A stretch of 64,000 nt of DNA from Plotosus lineatus (GCA_024760905.1 CM045733.1:67220001-67284000); one strand, 5' to 3'; positions 10,013-22,117 are shown, counted from the stretch's first letter. Numbers and translations are program-made. Notes: generated by a model not told the origin, from the letters alone.

Positions 10013-10343
10013 AGTGTTCTATAACTAAGAATCACATAGGCTCAAGACTACTTTGTCAAGAACTACAATACAGAGTAACACCCAAATATCCTCAAACATT
10101 GCTGTGCAAAAGGAAGCCTTATGTTAACTATATCAAGAAGCATCATTGACTTCTCAGGGCTCAGAGGCATTTGGACTAGACCATCACACGGTGGATATTT
10201 ATATTGTATTTAGACAAAGCAGCATTTCAGGACTTTTTGGAAGAAAATAACAACAAATATGTAAAAGAGCCATCCAGACTGTTATCAACAAGAGGTCTCA
10301 CGCCAGTCATGATGTGCAGGTTGTGTAAGTACCATAAGACAAA

Positions 10344-10347
<4 letters not shown>
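10013..10347. other. Non-coding stretch
   Basis: Nothing recognised; unique sequence up to the GT tract. Confidence 0.4.

Positions 10348-10410
<63 letters not shown>
10348..10410. repeat. (GT)n microsatellite
   Basis: About 31 uninterrupted GT units. Reading frames crossing it are artefacts. Confidence 0.98.
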
Positions 10411-10411
<1 letters not shown>

Positions 10412-11257
10412 TGTGCTTGAAATGGATGCTCCTCAGAAGTGGTTTTAAAGTGGCTGGCAGTAGGTTACAATTGCTATGGAGCATGTTAAGTGGCGCGTCA
10501 TTAGACTGGAGTGGCTCCGACAGCAGGACTCCTGACAAAGGTGGCGCACCCTCTACCTGAATCGCTATGCATGGTCACCTCCGACCGATATGTCCCCCTC
10601 CAGAACTACCTTTCTCCCGGGCCAAGAGGACAAACAGATACCCCAGTGCTCAACATGGCAGGAAAGTGTCAATCAAAAAGGTAGCCATGCAGATGCCCAT
10701 ATGAACACTATAGTGGACATTTTAGATCCCCCTGTAAATAGATGGCCTTTTTATTTTGCCCCAGTCCCCACTCTGGAGAGGAAGTTCCTTCAAGACAGCT
10801 GATAAAAATCAGAGAAATTCAATCCAAGCCTGTGCTTTGGACAAACAGATGTGATTTTTTTCCCCCCTCCTCTCTTTCTATCTATCTTTGGAACACAAGA
10901 TAACCTTTCCCCCTTCTCTCTCTACATTGCAGTGGCTCTGCACCTGTACTGACACCAAGAGCAACAAGACTGATGCATGGCTTTCCTCTGCAATGGTCTC
11001 TGGTAACCTATAATTACAGACATAGAAAGAGCCACCTGATTGATTCTTCATTGCCTTAAAAAGGGCCATTAATAGGCTCACTATATCTAAACTGAAGAAA
11101 CACGAGTTACTTACAAGAGCCAATGGATTTTTACTCTTTGAAAAAACAGAATGGCACACCCCTCACAAATTAAAATGCATGCCTTCTCATACTGCCACCA
11201 CTCAGGAAAACAAAAGATAGTTATAACATCAAATATTTCACTTTAACACAATATAAT
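10411..11257. other. Non-coding stretch
   Basis: Unique sequence with pyrimidine tracts near 10860-10925. No coding or mobile-element signature was recognised. Confidence 0.4.
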
Positions 11258-11574
11258 TTTGATATTCATTTATTGTCTGAACTGCTTAACCCTAATTAGG
11301 GTCGCGGAGAGGCTGGTGCCCATCTCAGCTGACTCTGGGCAATGGAGGTGTACACACTGGACAGCTCACCAGGCCATCGCAGGTACAACACGTACACAGC
11401 TAATCATACTCACACTCATGCCTATGGATGATTTGCAACAGCCACTTAACCTACTGTGCATGTTTTGAACTGTTGGACAAACTCCACACAGAAATACCCG
11501 AGCTGGGAATTAAACCTCATTACCTTCTTGCTGTGAGGCAGATGTGCTAACCACTATGCCACCGTACCCCCTTC
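11258..11574 (-). mobile_element. SINE type C (V-SINE-like)
   Basis: The tail is at the low end (GAACTGCTTAACCCTAATTA rc) and the tRNA-like head at the high end (GCTGTGAGGCAGATGTGCTA, CCACTATGCCACC). The central block with ACAAACTCCACACAGAAA is the usual V-SINE-type core in reverse. Confidence 0.8.
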
Positions 11575-11614
11575 ATGATATTTAGACATGCAAAATTATC
11601 ACACAAGAACATTT

Positions 11615-11961
11615 CCTTCTTCTTTTCCTTTCAGCGTTTCCCTTTAACAGGGGTCGCCACAGCGAATGATTCGCACATTTGATTTGGTATAGGTTTTTTT
11701 TTTTTAGATCAGATGCCCTTCCTGATACAACCCTTTAGCAAGGGACAGAAACACGCCGACGGCTTTGCAGCTACTCTTTTACGAAAGTCAGCAATGGTTC
11801 TTTTACATGCCTCACCATAGACAGTGAGAGACATGGCCGGCCTTTGATAACACAGTTAGCTGCACTGAGGGGACAGTGAAAACCTTGTGGAGAGTGGGAC
11901 TTGAACCCCCAACCCTAGTATCAGCAATCCAGCACCCTATACCACTAGGCCACCACTGCCC
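11615..11961 (-). mobile_element. SINE type A, full length
   Basis: The low end CTTCTTCTTTTCCTTTCAGC then GGGGTCGCCACAGCGAATG is the RTE-type tail in reverse. The high end ACCACTAGGCCACCACTGCC is the tRNA-like head, with B box GGACTTGAACCCCC in reverse. No clear target duplication was seen. Confidence 0.88.
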
Positions 11962-11972
11962 TCTTACAGAGA

Positions 11973-12067
11973 GATCTCAAACAATCAAAATCAGAAGTTA
12001 CATTTCTATGAAAGAGCCAGTTGTATGTGGGGTACCTCAAGGGTCTGTCCTTGGCCCATTATTGTAA
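11973..12067 (+). pseudogene. Non-LTR reverse transcriptase fragment (L2/CR1-like motif)
   Basis: The plus strand encodes CGVPQGSVLGPLL, a hallmark reverse-transcriptase block in L2, CR1 and Rex1 type LINEs, followed at once by a stop. Only about 30 codons remain. Confidence 0.65.
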
Positions 12068-12302
12068 TACTGTATGATATTTATCACATTATAACATGAA
12101 TATTTTAACAATATGTCTCCATGTTATTTTAACATACAAACTTATCAGGTTATAACAATATAATATACATAAACAGTATAATATTTATTTTGTTACATGA
12201 ATTGTTTACAATATAACAATATGTTTTTGCAATAAAGAATGTCAAAATAACATGAAAACATATTGCAATGACCTGAAAGTTTTCATTTTATAATATGTGA
12301 TA

Positions 12303-12645
12303 AGGTGGCATGGTGGTGTAGTGGTTACACGTTCGCTTCACAGCAAGAAGGTTCTGGGTTGGAGTCCTGGTTTTGGTGTTTCTGTATGAGTTTGCATGTT
12401 CTCCCCATGCCCGCATGAGTTTTATCCAGGTATTTATTCGCACAGTTTAAAGACATGTAGATGAAGCTAACCGGCTGTTCCAAATTGCCCCCTAGGTGTG
12501 AGTGTGAATTGTTATGTGTGTATTGCCCTGCAATGGATGAACTTCCGAGCTGTTCATGGTGTCCTGTGCCTTCACCCAGTGTAGGCTGAGATAGACTCCG
12601 GCATTTCTGCGACTCTAGTAGGATTAAAGTGGTTCGGTGAATGAG
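12303..12645 (+). mobile_element. SINE type C (V-SINE-like), full length
   Basis: Head GGTGGTGTAGTGGTTACACG, then CAGCAAGAAGGTTCTGGG and GTTTGCATGTTCTCCCC core, then the AGGATTAAAGTGG tail and GAATGAGTGAG. Confidence 0.85.
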
Positions 12646-12659
12646 TGAGAAATGATAAT

Positions 12660-13024
12660 GTGATAGATAATGCAGTGGTTTGAAAACGTGCTTTCCTGTC
12701 CTGATTTGTGAAGTTTTTTGCACATTTGTCACGCCCAAATGTTTCAGATCATCAAACAAGTTTAAATATAACATCAACCAAGAATTAACAAGATGTGCTC
12801 TTTCAATGAAATGGTTGATACAACAAGTAAACACAAAATGCAGTTTTAAATGAAGGTTTTTATTTTATATTATGGGAGGAAAAAAATCCAAACTTTTGTC
12901 TTATCTTTTTTTTTATTGTCCATGTCTCATATTTAAATTTGTTTGATGATCTGAAACATTTAGGGCTGAGAAACATGCAAAAAATTAATAAAACACTTTT
13001 TTTTTCTTTTTTTTTTTTTTTTTT
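12660..13024. mobile_element. Fish DNA-transposon relic (CAGTGGTTTGAAAA end)
   Basis: The stretch contains GCACATTTGTCACGCCCAAA, TTTCAGATCATCAAACAA and AAACACAAAATGCAGTTTT, phrases I associate with a common fish transposon-derived repeat. It ends in a T-rich tract. The class (Tc1-like or other) is uncertain. Confidence 0.45.
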
Positions 13025-13179
13025 ACACCGCTGTATATTGGTGCTTGTTAATTATTGGTTGACAAAAAGAGTGAGCGTGAGTGTGATGTAAGCATCGTGT
13101 GAAAAAAATATATAAGATCATTTTACTCTGACAGAAAAAATATATACAGTATTTCACTGCAATAAGAAATTAATGCATT

Positions 13180-13396
13180 CATTCACTAAACCAATTAATC
13201 CTAATTAGAGTCACAGGGATGCTGGCGCCCATCTCAGCCAACTCTGGGAAAGGGCAGAGTACATCCTGGACAGTTCCCCAGGCCATTGCAGGGCAGAAAC
13301 ACACTGACGGCTATGCAGCTATGCAAGCAAAAGTCAGCAGTGGTTCTCTCAGCACAGACAGTAAGAGAGACGGCCGGCCTTTGATAACCCAGTTAG

Positions 13397-13430
<34 letters not shown>

Positions 13431-13478
13431 TGGGGGGGCAGTGACACCCTGCTGACAGTGGATCTTGGAGCCCTAACT
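13180..13478 (-). mobile_element. SINE type B with internal (GT)n expansion
   Basis: Tail AATCCTAATTAGAGTC and body GGCCTTTGATAACCCAGTTA in reverse. The body is then interrupted by (GT)n at 13399-13429 before the fragment GCAGTGACACCCTG. Confidence 0.75.
13399..13429. repeat. (GT)n microsatellite in a SINE
   Basis: About 15 GT units replacing the AGCTGCACTGG phrase of the SINE body. Confidence 0.95.
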
Positions 13479-13572
13479 TCATTCATTCATTTTCTGAACC
13501 GCTTGGGGAGGCTGGCGACCATCTCAGCCGACTCCGAGCGAAGGCAGAGTACACCCTGGAGGCTCGCGAAGC
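13479..13572 (-). mobile_element. SINE tail fragment (type B or C)
   Basis: CATTCATTTTCTGAACCGCT followed by GGAGGCTGGCGACCATCTC and AGAGTACACCCTGG, all in reverse orientation. Confidence 0.7.
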
Positions 13573-14080
13573 ACCCTGATCCCTCCCTATCTGGGGGAAA
13601 AGTGTACGCAACTGATTACTATATAATTATTAATGTGAGTTTTGGGTTTGACGATGTCTGTATGGACACTTAGTTTGTTTTGTTGTGCATTGTAAGTTTC
13701 TCTGCATGCAGCAGGTTATTCAGTAATTAGTGGATTTGTGTGTATTTTTTAATATACTCTGTAAAGTTTTATTACGAATACTCAGTGTTTTTCTGACATG
13801 AAATAAGTGCGCAAACACTGATCTCAGTGCAGGAGGTCTGCTCGCACTAGTGCCTGCTGCCTCTTCATCGTCATAGGACTCATCTCAGTTTTACTGTCTG
13901 GGTCATCACTGTGTCCAGGCCATGACTTTTTTTTCATGAGAACTTAATCAGGGCAAAGAAGGTCAAGCCCTCCTCCTTGTCTTCAACAATTACCATGAAA
14001 TTCTTAGTGTCCACACTGACAAGGGTTCCCCAAATTTCAGGGTGTCATCCAGAGGACGATGGCTCTGGCTGTGCGGCCCC

Positions 14081-14082
<2 letters not shown>
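13573..14082. other. Non-coding stretch
   Basis: Unique sequence, no frame or repeat recognised. Confidence 0.4.

Positions 14083-14131
<49 letters not shown>
14083..14131. repeat. (CA)n microsatellite
   Basis: About 24 CA units. Confidence 0.97.
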
Positions 14132-14132
<1 letters not shown>

Positions 14133-14599
14133 ACTCAGCCCTAACTGAACTAAAGTGGACGGTGCAGGCAGGCTGCTGATGAACTCATGACCCTTGAAGC
14201 CTGCACATGGCAGCCGTTGCCAGTGCAGTAAAAATAGCCATGGCAGCCAAGATGCTGCCTACAGTTCAATTAATCATAGCCATGAAGTCACCGGAATACT
14301 TAAGAAATTGTTTATTTGGTGCCATAAAACATATTTTCCCAAATTATCATTTCATAGAGTGATGTCATCAGACATAGTAAAAACATCGCCACTTCAAAAG
14401 TTCATTATCTATACAAAGCATGCACTGGCAGGGACTTACCGAGATGCAGTGTTTAAATTTTATACAGAACGTTAAAATAGATTTAGTTTTCTCACTTTTT
14501 CAATTCAAGCCTATGACCAGTGAATGCCTCGCATTCATTTCTTTTTCAGCTTTTTTTTTTTTTTTTTTTTTTGGTTTAAATTCACCATGAAGAAAAGTA

Positions 14600-15060
14600 T
14601 AAATCAGACATTTCGACTGGCCTGCTGCACGGCCAAACAATGCCTTGTGGAGAGGAGAAGAAGAGGGTACCGCCATAATGTAAAATAGTTAAAAGCTTAT
14701 TAGAACCATTGAAAGGCAGCGTGATTTCCACTTTGTTTCGGAACACCCTGAGCTCAGTCTTTCAAGTGATTGTGAAGGGGGCAATTCAAATCTCTTTGGG
14801 TCCATATGAATGAGGGCCTCTTAAAGCTCTTTTATAAGCCAGCAAATTCCCCACAGGCGTATGCCCTTTAGCTCCATTACTGATTTACCCAAAGCATTCA
14901 TCTCTAGCCTTCTGCTTCTCCTCTCCCTATTGTTCTGTCTAGTTAGCCAAGCACCTGACAACTCTAGTACCAGGTTTTGGAAGCTGCTTAAAACGTGTAG
15001 GCTTGAAATAACAGGAACTATTTCCCGACATCCTTCAAGTCCCTCAAATTAATCTTTTAC
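14600..15060. other. Unique stretch; candidate conserved non-coding element
   Basis: Contains no recognised repeat, is less AT-rich than its surroundings and has no open frame with coding character. Conservation is inferred only from texture. Confidence 0.2.
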
Positions 15061-15687
15061 TTTATTACATATTTTATCTAAGCAGAACATGAGTCCGAGC
15101 TAAGATAATGTGATCGATTCCCTTCACCCAGAGGGTATAAAACTGTGTAATGTTAACATACATAGTGGAATGAGGCGGACCTTTCGCTGGACAAAAAGGG
15201 GGTCTTGATCCTTTTCTTTCCTTTCGGCTGGAGAAAGAAGTGAAAAAATTCCAAGTGGGCCGACTGCCTCTACACTTAGATTAATTAAGATACCCACCCC
15301 AAAAAAAAAAAAAAAAAGCCATTCAGCTGCAATTCTAAAACCGGTCCAAGTTACATTATACAAAGTTTTGAGAGTGATTTGCATTTGTTTGTCCGGATCA
15401 GAACAGTGTCATGCAGCACTCAGACAGAGAGAAATAAAAACAAAGAAAGAAGAAAATTCTTTTAATGGCCTTTACACTATTCTCTGTTTCTTATGTGATG
15501 AGATTAACAATTCCTGAAAAACATGAATGGGTTAACATAAATTAGTAGTGCTGTAATGCACAGTACATGAGGAATTATCCTGGTTTTATTATTTGACGAT
15601 GTGAGTCATACTACTCACACATAACATTATAATAATCGTAATTTTGTACCTAATAGAACTAAGAAAACAAAACATTGAAAAGCAGTA

Positions 15688-16582
15688 CAGTCGGCCCTCT
15701 ACTTATGAAATTAATCCGTGCCAGAGCCTTTTTCGTAGCTTGGAGTTTTCGTAAGTAGAGGTGCATTTTACATGTAAAACGCGTGATTCGTTCCAAGGCT
15801 CCCAATACTACCCCATAAACCCTTTAAAAATTATAAAAGTGCACCAATTTTGTATGAAATTTGTGATAAAAGTAAAAGAAAATCATTTACCTTTTTTTAA
15901 ATCTCTTGAACCACCCATGCAACGCTTTAAAGTCCGGGGGTTACTGGTCTGAAGAACCCTCATCCCCACCCTCCTTCACGAGGTCCTTAAATATAGCGGT
16001 TGCTTTTTCCGAAATAATCGCCTCCGTCACTGTATCTCCGCTTTTAACACCTCCTTCTGCTTCAATATCGTCCCGATTGTAGAGGGGTTTCGGCCGTACT
16101 CCTTTGCGATTTCACTCAACTGCATCCCACGTTCGTATCTTTTTATTATCTCCTGCTTCTCCTTACTTCGATCGATAACGGAGCCCGCTTCTTCTTTTCG
16201 GTGTCACCGAGAATCACTTTCTTTGGGTCCATGATGGATAACAAAATATAACGCTGCAATGATCACTCTCAAAAAAAACTCACGAGCCAACAGTCCTGTT
16301 CAACTCTTCTTCGCGCGTGTGACAAACAGGAAGTATGGGTACAGGAAAGGGTACAGTTCACCTCCTCCTGGCCAATGGGAGGCCAGCGGGGCGGGATCTT
16401 GGGAGAGAGCCAACGAGAGAGCAACTCGTGCATTGTTTGAATTTTTGAATGGCGCGCTTGGCGCTTTTCGTAAGAAGAGGTTGTTTCGTATATAGAGGAC
16501 AAAAATTTAGGAAAATGTTTTTCGTAACTTGGCGTTTTCGTATTCAGAGGTGTTCGTAAGTACGTAAGTAGAGGGCCGACTG
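15688..16582 (-). mobile_element. Pogo/Tigger-like transposon with CENP-B-type HTH remnant
   Basis: The inverted ends CAGTCGGCCCTCTACTTA and TAAGTAGAGGGCCGACTG are flanked by TA on both sides (15686-15687 and 16583-16584). On the minus strand an ATG at 16232 opens MDPKKVILGDTEKKK. After a frameshift the text reads QEIIKRYERGMQLSEIAKEY and NPSTIGTILKQKEVLK, a CENP-B N-terminal helix-turn-helix. The catalytic DDE part is absent, so it is a non-autonomous derivative of 895 bp. Internal motif TTTACATGTAAAACGCGTGA recurs at 36778. Confidence 0.88.
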
Positions 16583-16795
16583 TATTTCAAAGTAGTAGTC
16601 ACAAACAATACTAATAATCTGCTAATAATTAAAATTTTTAATGATTAATAAACATTTCTTTGTATGTAACCAGAAATGATTATACAGATACCTCCAAGAA
16701 ATGTTTATTTATGATCCACTATAAGTTTAAAACTGCATTCTGAAAGAAACATGTTTTGATGTTATGCCGACGCAATGGCCAAATTTCTCTCAAAG

Positions 16796-16975
16796 TCCAA
16801 AAACATTCATATTAGGCACCTTGGCTGCGTCAAACCACCCCTAGGTGTTAGTGTGAATGGCTGTTTGTATGTTTTGCCCTGTGATGGTCTGGTGAGCTGC
16901 TCAAGGTGTATTTCACACTCGACCAGTGTCGGCTGGGATAGGTACCAGCCTTCTCGTAACGAAAGCAGGAAAGTG
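16796..16975 (+). mobile_element. SINE type C, 5'-truncated
   Basis: CAAAGTCCAAAAACATTCAT, CACCCCTAGGTGTTAGTGTG and GTCGGCTGGGATAGGTACC follow the order of the V-SINE-like core and tail. Confidence 0.7.
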
Positions 16976-17855
16976 GTGTGAATTGGCCTTTCAAATCAGT
17001 TAGAGATATCACTGAATATTTTATACAGTGTTATTTATGTCCAGTCTATTTACATAGTACTGTATTCATGAAAAACATATGCATACTTGTTCTTTAAGAT
17101 TTGTGCAACCCTTTGCTGAAACTGACCTATTTGTCATTAGTAATTTGTCATTTTCGGAGATTTTGTTCGGTTCAGTATTGGATCCCCATGTCAGAGTGTG
17201 CTGGTACACAACTGGCACGTGAAGGAACATGGGCCTCGAAGGCAAGAGAAAGACAACAGAGGGATAGTGTGTGGCTCCAGTGCTGGAGGCGACAGAGGGG
17301 ATGAGACCTACCCATAACAAAGCGCCATGGCTGAGTGTTAGTAAGGGGATTGGGCTGCCAACACTGCTTAATACCAAGGAACGATTAAGAACACAAAGGA
17401 GCGGGATGAAGCGGTGTGAATAGAAGCCGTGTGTCCTGGATTGCACAAAGGTCTGAGAGCTGGGGGTTTAGATTAAGCCTCAAGTGAAAGTGTCTGGGAC
17501 AGCGTAAGAGAAGCCAGTGTCTTTTAATTGCATTTTGTATTCACTCACAGCCACGCCAGAGACAAAATGCACATATCTGAAAGCAAAGGTTAAGTCAAAA
17601 AAGAATCACAAGATTCTAAGAATTAGTCAGGTTTAGAACTATTGGATTTGGAATTTTCCTCTGTAGCACATTTGCAAATTTGTATCTTGCTTTGCTCCTG
17701 CTCAATGTATAATGAAAGTTGTGTCACTACTGCTTCTGTCCAATCATGACTTACAACTATGAGCGTAGGTAATCAGCAGTGGCGCTGTTCTGGCTAAATA
17801 CAGCCATACGGCAAGATTCTTCCCAGTTTACTATATTGCATGTTAAATATTTATA
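16976..17855. other. Non-coding stretch
   Basis: Unique sequence with no coding signature. The frame at 17066-17446 (minus) lacks any recognisable domain. Confidence 0.4.
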
Positions 17856-18325
17856 CAGGGATCCCTCACTTTTTGACGTTAATGGGGACCGTGACCGCCG
17901 ATTTCCACAAAGTAGGATCGACCCCCCCCCCCCCCGACTGACGTATACGTACATGTATATGTGTATATAATATCAATAAATACATATTCAATGCTATAAA
18001 TGCTTATAATAACAATTAAACATTCAAAAAGAATGCGTAAGATGTAAATAAAATATAAATACACACACACACACACACGGATGCGCACCTCACGTAAAAA
18101 TGTAAATAGTTTTGTTGGGGGGTTTTGGGTTGTTTTTTGTTTTTGTTTGCTTGGTGGGGTTTTTTTTTTTCATAATTGACCTTGTTTTGCGGAATTTTCC
18201 TTAACTTTTCCCCTATTTTTTTCTTAATTTCCTTATTTTTTTATTTTTCAATGAATATTTTGGGAAAAAACCCGCGATGCACTGAAGCTGCAGAAACTGA
18301 AGCACGAAGTAGCGAGGGATCACTG
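17856..18325. mobile_element. Pogo-like MITE (CAGGGATCCCTCAC ends)
   Basis: The left end CAGGGATCCCTCACT pairs with the right end AGCGAGGGATCACTG (13 of 15 inverted), and TA flanks both ends (17854-17855 and 18326-18327). The interior holds a C-run, an (AC)9 tract at 18061-18078 and T-rich sequence. No transposase. Confidence 0.8.
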
Positions 18326-18398
18326 TATACATGTTTCAAACTCTTAATCAGAACATCACAACTTATTCAGAGTTCATACCATTGGAATTATGTTATAT

Positions 18399-18531
18399 CT
18401 ATTCATTCATTTGCTGAACCGCTTAATCCAAATTCGGGTCGCGGGAAGGGTAGCACCCATATCAGTTTACTCAGGGTGAGAGCAGGGTACACCGTATAAG
18501 GCTCACCAGGCCATCGCAGTGCTGGAATTAT
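18399..18531 (-). mobile_element. SINE tail fragment (type B/C)
   Basis: ATTCATTTGCTGAACCGCTT, AATCCAAATTCGGGTCGCGG and GGCTCACCAGGCCATCGCAG in reverse order of the tail. Confidence 0.7.
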
Positions 18532-18719
18532 TTATGTGCCAATTAAAAGGCAATATTTTCTGTCCTGGATACTTGTCATAATTTGCATGGATATCTTCAA
18601 GCAATGTTGAAGTAGTTTATTTTTGAGCAGTTACCCTCTACGTGAAAGATTTGCTGAATATTTATTTTTTATAGATATTACAAATGGTGGCAAAATAAAT
18701 TGATAAATAATAATTTGAT

Positions 18720-18932
18720 GACATTCACTGTCTATGGTGTGAGGCACGTAAAAGAACTATCGCTGATTTTCGCAACCAGTAGCCTATATGGCCGTCAGCG
18801 TGTTTCTCTCCTGCCATAGCCTGGCGAGCTGTCTACGATGTACTCTGCCCTTGGCCAGAGTCGGCTGAGATGGGCGCCAGCCTCTCTACGACCACAATTA
18901 GGATTAAGTGGTTCAGAAAATGAATTAATGTA
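18720..18932 (+). mobile_element. SINE type B, 5'-truncated
   Basis: Starts at CATTCACTGTCTATGGTG, passes GGCCGTCAGCGTGTTTCTC and GCCTGGCGAGCTGTC, and ends GGATTAAGTGGTTCAGAAAA. Confidence 0.78.
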
Positions 18933-19145
18933 TTTCATGACAAATAATTAAACAATTTTTTAAAACCAAATCTGATCAGAAAACAGTTATAAATTTCCTC
19001 AAAATATATTTTATTTTATTTTAAATAATATTTTATTTATTATATTCTGTCTACTAGTGACAGAAAGACACCATCTTTAGGATATTAGTTTGTACAGTAT
19101 TGCTATAAAGCATGGATTAGAAAACTATGAAAAGCTGTCGTATCT

Positions 19146-19495
19146 TCCATTCATTCATTCATTTGTGAGAATTCTACTCGGGTCACTCGGTAACTGGAAC
19201 CTGTCTCAGCTGACACTGGGTGAAGGTAGGGTACACCCTGAGCAGCTCATCAGTTCATCACAAGACAACACACACACACAACTATTCACATTCACACCGA
19301 AGGGCAACTTAGAACAGATAGTTAGCCTAATAGGCGTGTCTTTGGACTGTATGATGACTCCAAAGTACTTGGAGGAAACCCACGAAAACACAGGGAATAC
19401 ATGCAAACTCCACACAGAAACGAATTCGCCAAGCCCAGGACTCGAATCCAGGACTTTCTTGCTGTGAGGCGGACAATACACCACCATTCCACCAC
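19146..19495 (-). mobile_element. SINE type C, full length
   Basis: The tail lies at the low end, the core with TGCAAACTCCACACAGAAAC in the middle and the head with TTGCTGTGAGGCGGACAATA at the high end. Confidence 0.82.
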
Positions 19496-19677
19496 AAACT
19501 CTTCATGTCAGATCTTTTCTATCCTGAAATCAATTAATCAACTTAATTAAATGAAAAAAAATTAAACTATCAAGGTATGTTTTGCTGTTGTATCCAGACA
19601 ACTTAGAGATAAACTAATCAAATTTGACCAATTTGGGTGAAATTTAAAAAATCTCATTGCTTCAAAACCACCATGCC

Positions 19678-19756
19678 TTTACCCCAAGTCGGCTAAGATA
19701 GGCGCCAGCCTTCCTGCGACCCGAATTAGGATTAAGCAATTCAGAAAATGAATGAA
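19678..19756 (+). mobile_element. SINE tail fragment
   Basis: AAGTCGGCTAAGATAGGCGC, GACCCGAATTAGGATTAAGC and GAAAATGAATGAATG. Confidence 0.7.
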
Positions 19757-19797
19757 TGTTCCAAAACCAATGTAACAATAAAAACATTACACATACA

Positions 19798-20150
19798 GAG
19801 GCATCACAGTGGTGTAGTGGTCAGTACGTTTACCTCACAGCAGTAAGACCTGGGTTCGATTCCTGAGTTCAGGTGTTTTTGTGTGAAGTTTGCATGTTCC
19901 TCTTGTGTTTATTTCGGTTTCCTCTGGATACTGTGGTTTCCTCCCGCAGTCCAAAAAACATATGCAGTATGCTCATTGGTTGTTCTAAATCACCCATAGG
20001 TGTGAAAGTGAGTGTGATTGGTTGTGTGAGTGTTGGCCCAGCAATGGCCTCATGAGCGAGAACACCATGGATTGTCCAGAGTCAGCTGAGATGGACACCA
20101 GCCTCCCTGCAACCCTAATTAGGATTGAGCAGCTTATAAAATGAATGAAT
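19798..20150 (+). mobile_element. SINE type C, full length
   Basis: The head GTGGTGTAGTGGTCAGTACG and B box GGGTTCGATTCC are well kept, followed by GTTTGCATGTTCC, CAGTCCAAAAAACATATGC and the CCTAATTAGGATTGAGC tail with GAATGAATATGAA. Confidence 0.88.
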
Positions 20151-20382
20151 ATGAATACAGAGGTCAGTTTATTGGATGGGATGTAGATGTGTGCATCGGT
20201 TATCCCACTGTCAGGAATTCTCAATATAGAATATATATTATAATATAGTATATAATATTGTATACGAAATATACTTGATATAAATAATATATTTGTAAAA
20301 TCTCATTGATTGTTGAAAAAAATGCCTCATGTACAGATTTACAGTTTTATGATGCCCCCACCCCCCCCCACCCCACCCCCAC

Positions 20383-20612
20383 CCCCCAGTGCAGCTAACT
20401 GGGTTATCATAGGCCGGCCATGTGCCTCACTGTCTATGGTGTGAGGTTCATGTAAAAGAACCATTGCTGACTTTCGACAAGAGTAGATGCAAAGCCGTCG
20501 GTGTGTTTCCGCCCTGTGAAGGTGTACTCTGCCCTCGCCCGGAGTCAAGTGGGATGGACGCCGGCCTCCTTGTGACCCTAATTAGGATTAAGCGGTTACA
20601 GAAAATGAACGA
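20383..20612 (+). mobile_element. SINE type B, 5'-truncated with internal deletion
   Basis: CCCCAGTGCAGCTAACTGGG then AGCCGTCGGTGTGTTTCC. The phrase between GCCCTGTGA and AGGTGTACTCTGCC is deleted. Ends CCTAATTAGGATTAAGCGGT. Confidence 0.8.
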
Positions 20613-20876
20613 ATGATGATGAAATCTGAAAAACTGTCAGCTGTAATATATCACATAAGGAGACATGTGTCTTGTGTTGTTGTTGTTGTTGTTGTTGTTA
20701 TTTGGACTTCTTACACCAAAAATCCGAAGATTTCCTTCATATAGACTGCGGAAGAAATCTGGAACTATGTGCAAATTAAGCACTATCCGTCCTTCCACAA
20801 ATAATGTCACAAATATGCACAGCAAAACATTTGCTCCCAAAAATGCAGGTGCAGTTCTCAAAAGCGTTGACGTTGT
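20613..20876. other. Non-coding stretch with (TTG)n
   Basis: Seven or eight TTG units at 20677-20699; the rest is unique. Confidence 0.5.
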
Positions 20877-20879
20877 TCG

Positions 20880-21420
20880 GACAGAACACAATTGAAGGCA
20901 GGATTTGGCCTTAAAAGGAAAGTAAGACAAAGAGAGAATAGGCACTGTGTATTACAGCCTTGCCAAACAAGGAGGTCATCTGTGGACATTAAATCTCTCC
21001 ACATCTCTGCTCCTCTCGTGTGTCCGATGACGAATCTCCTGGTTCACCTTTGTGCTGGGTCTTCACCCTTACCGTTCCTTGGGGAATGCTGGTCATGTGC
21101 GTTTGAACCCTGCTTCCCCTGCACTACAATACAGCATGCCCGAGACCCCTCTCCATTTCCTTGAAGGGCTAAGCGCGTCCATTCTAAGGTCAGAAGGGCG
21201 ACACAAAGTGGATAACAAAGCTTTGAAAAGCTTTGCCACTTGAAGATTGCCTGACAGAGCTCTGGCCCCCTTTCCCCTCCTCTCTCCTCATCCCAAAGAC
21301 TCAAAGCTTGCTGTCAATTTTGCCCACCCTCAAATCAAGCCCTGGAGCGCTCACTCTCATTCCCTCTGTCTCTGTGTGTTCTAGCTGTTTGAAACACAAA
21401 GGAGCTCCTCACTGAAGAGT
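20880..21420. promoter_or_regulatory. Candidate enhancer-like unique block
   Basis: A repeat-free, GC-balanced stretch. At 21207-21237 it contains AACAAAGCTTTGAAAAGCTT, in which overlapping CTTTGA/AACAAAG phrases resemble TCF/LEF core sites on both strands. This is motif inspection only; short motifs occur by chance. Confidence 0.2.
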
Positions 21421-22117
21421 AAGCACTCATTTGTCAGTATACAGTACGTATTGTAACATAGATGACCGTAGAGATGACTGAACAAGTGGCTACTTCTGAT
21501 ACAGTAATAGAGAACAACAAACAAGGACAAGTAATGTCTGTAGATATACTGTAGTCCAAAATTTCATGCACTCACGTGTTTGGTGCAAAGATTTTAAAAG
21601 AAACCCTTCATATAAAATATTACATAACATATATCATAACACAAATATAATACTTTGTACATTGACCGTGTCTTTTTTAATAATTTGACATTTCAATTAT
21701 CATTATTCTAAATGAAAATTCTGCATTAATAACTAATTCCTCCATTTCATATATGAATGATATTTGCAGTATGAGTAAGGAGTAAGAGTTGAATTATTTT
21801 GAATGAATTCATGACATCGTGACATTCTCAATGTGAAAATGGCTTAATCTGAGCTGGAGCTCTATTTAATGTTTGTCTTGACAAATGGTTCCCCAGGAAA
21901 AAAAAAAAAAAATTTCAGTTTGAATTCTGACTCAGATAATGATGCAAGTGAACATAGTTGCATAATAATACATGAATCAAGGCTTATAAAATAAGCTTTT
22001 TCCCATGGAGATGTTGCCATCAAACCTTGGAAATTGTTAGCAGAGTAACAGTCTCCGTACACAGTTCAGAACTCAATTTTAATGGCATTTTCTTTGTCAC
22101 CTTCAGAAGCTGCTTCT

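Noticed and set aside
10204..10560. Frames across the (GT)n tract (CVCV/HTHT proteins), also at 22082, 22911 and 26841
   Set aside because: Products of dinucleotide repeats.
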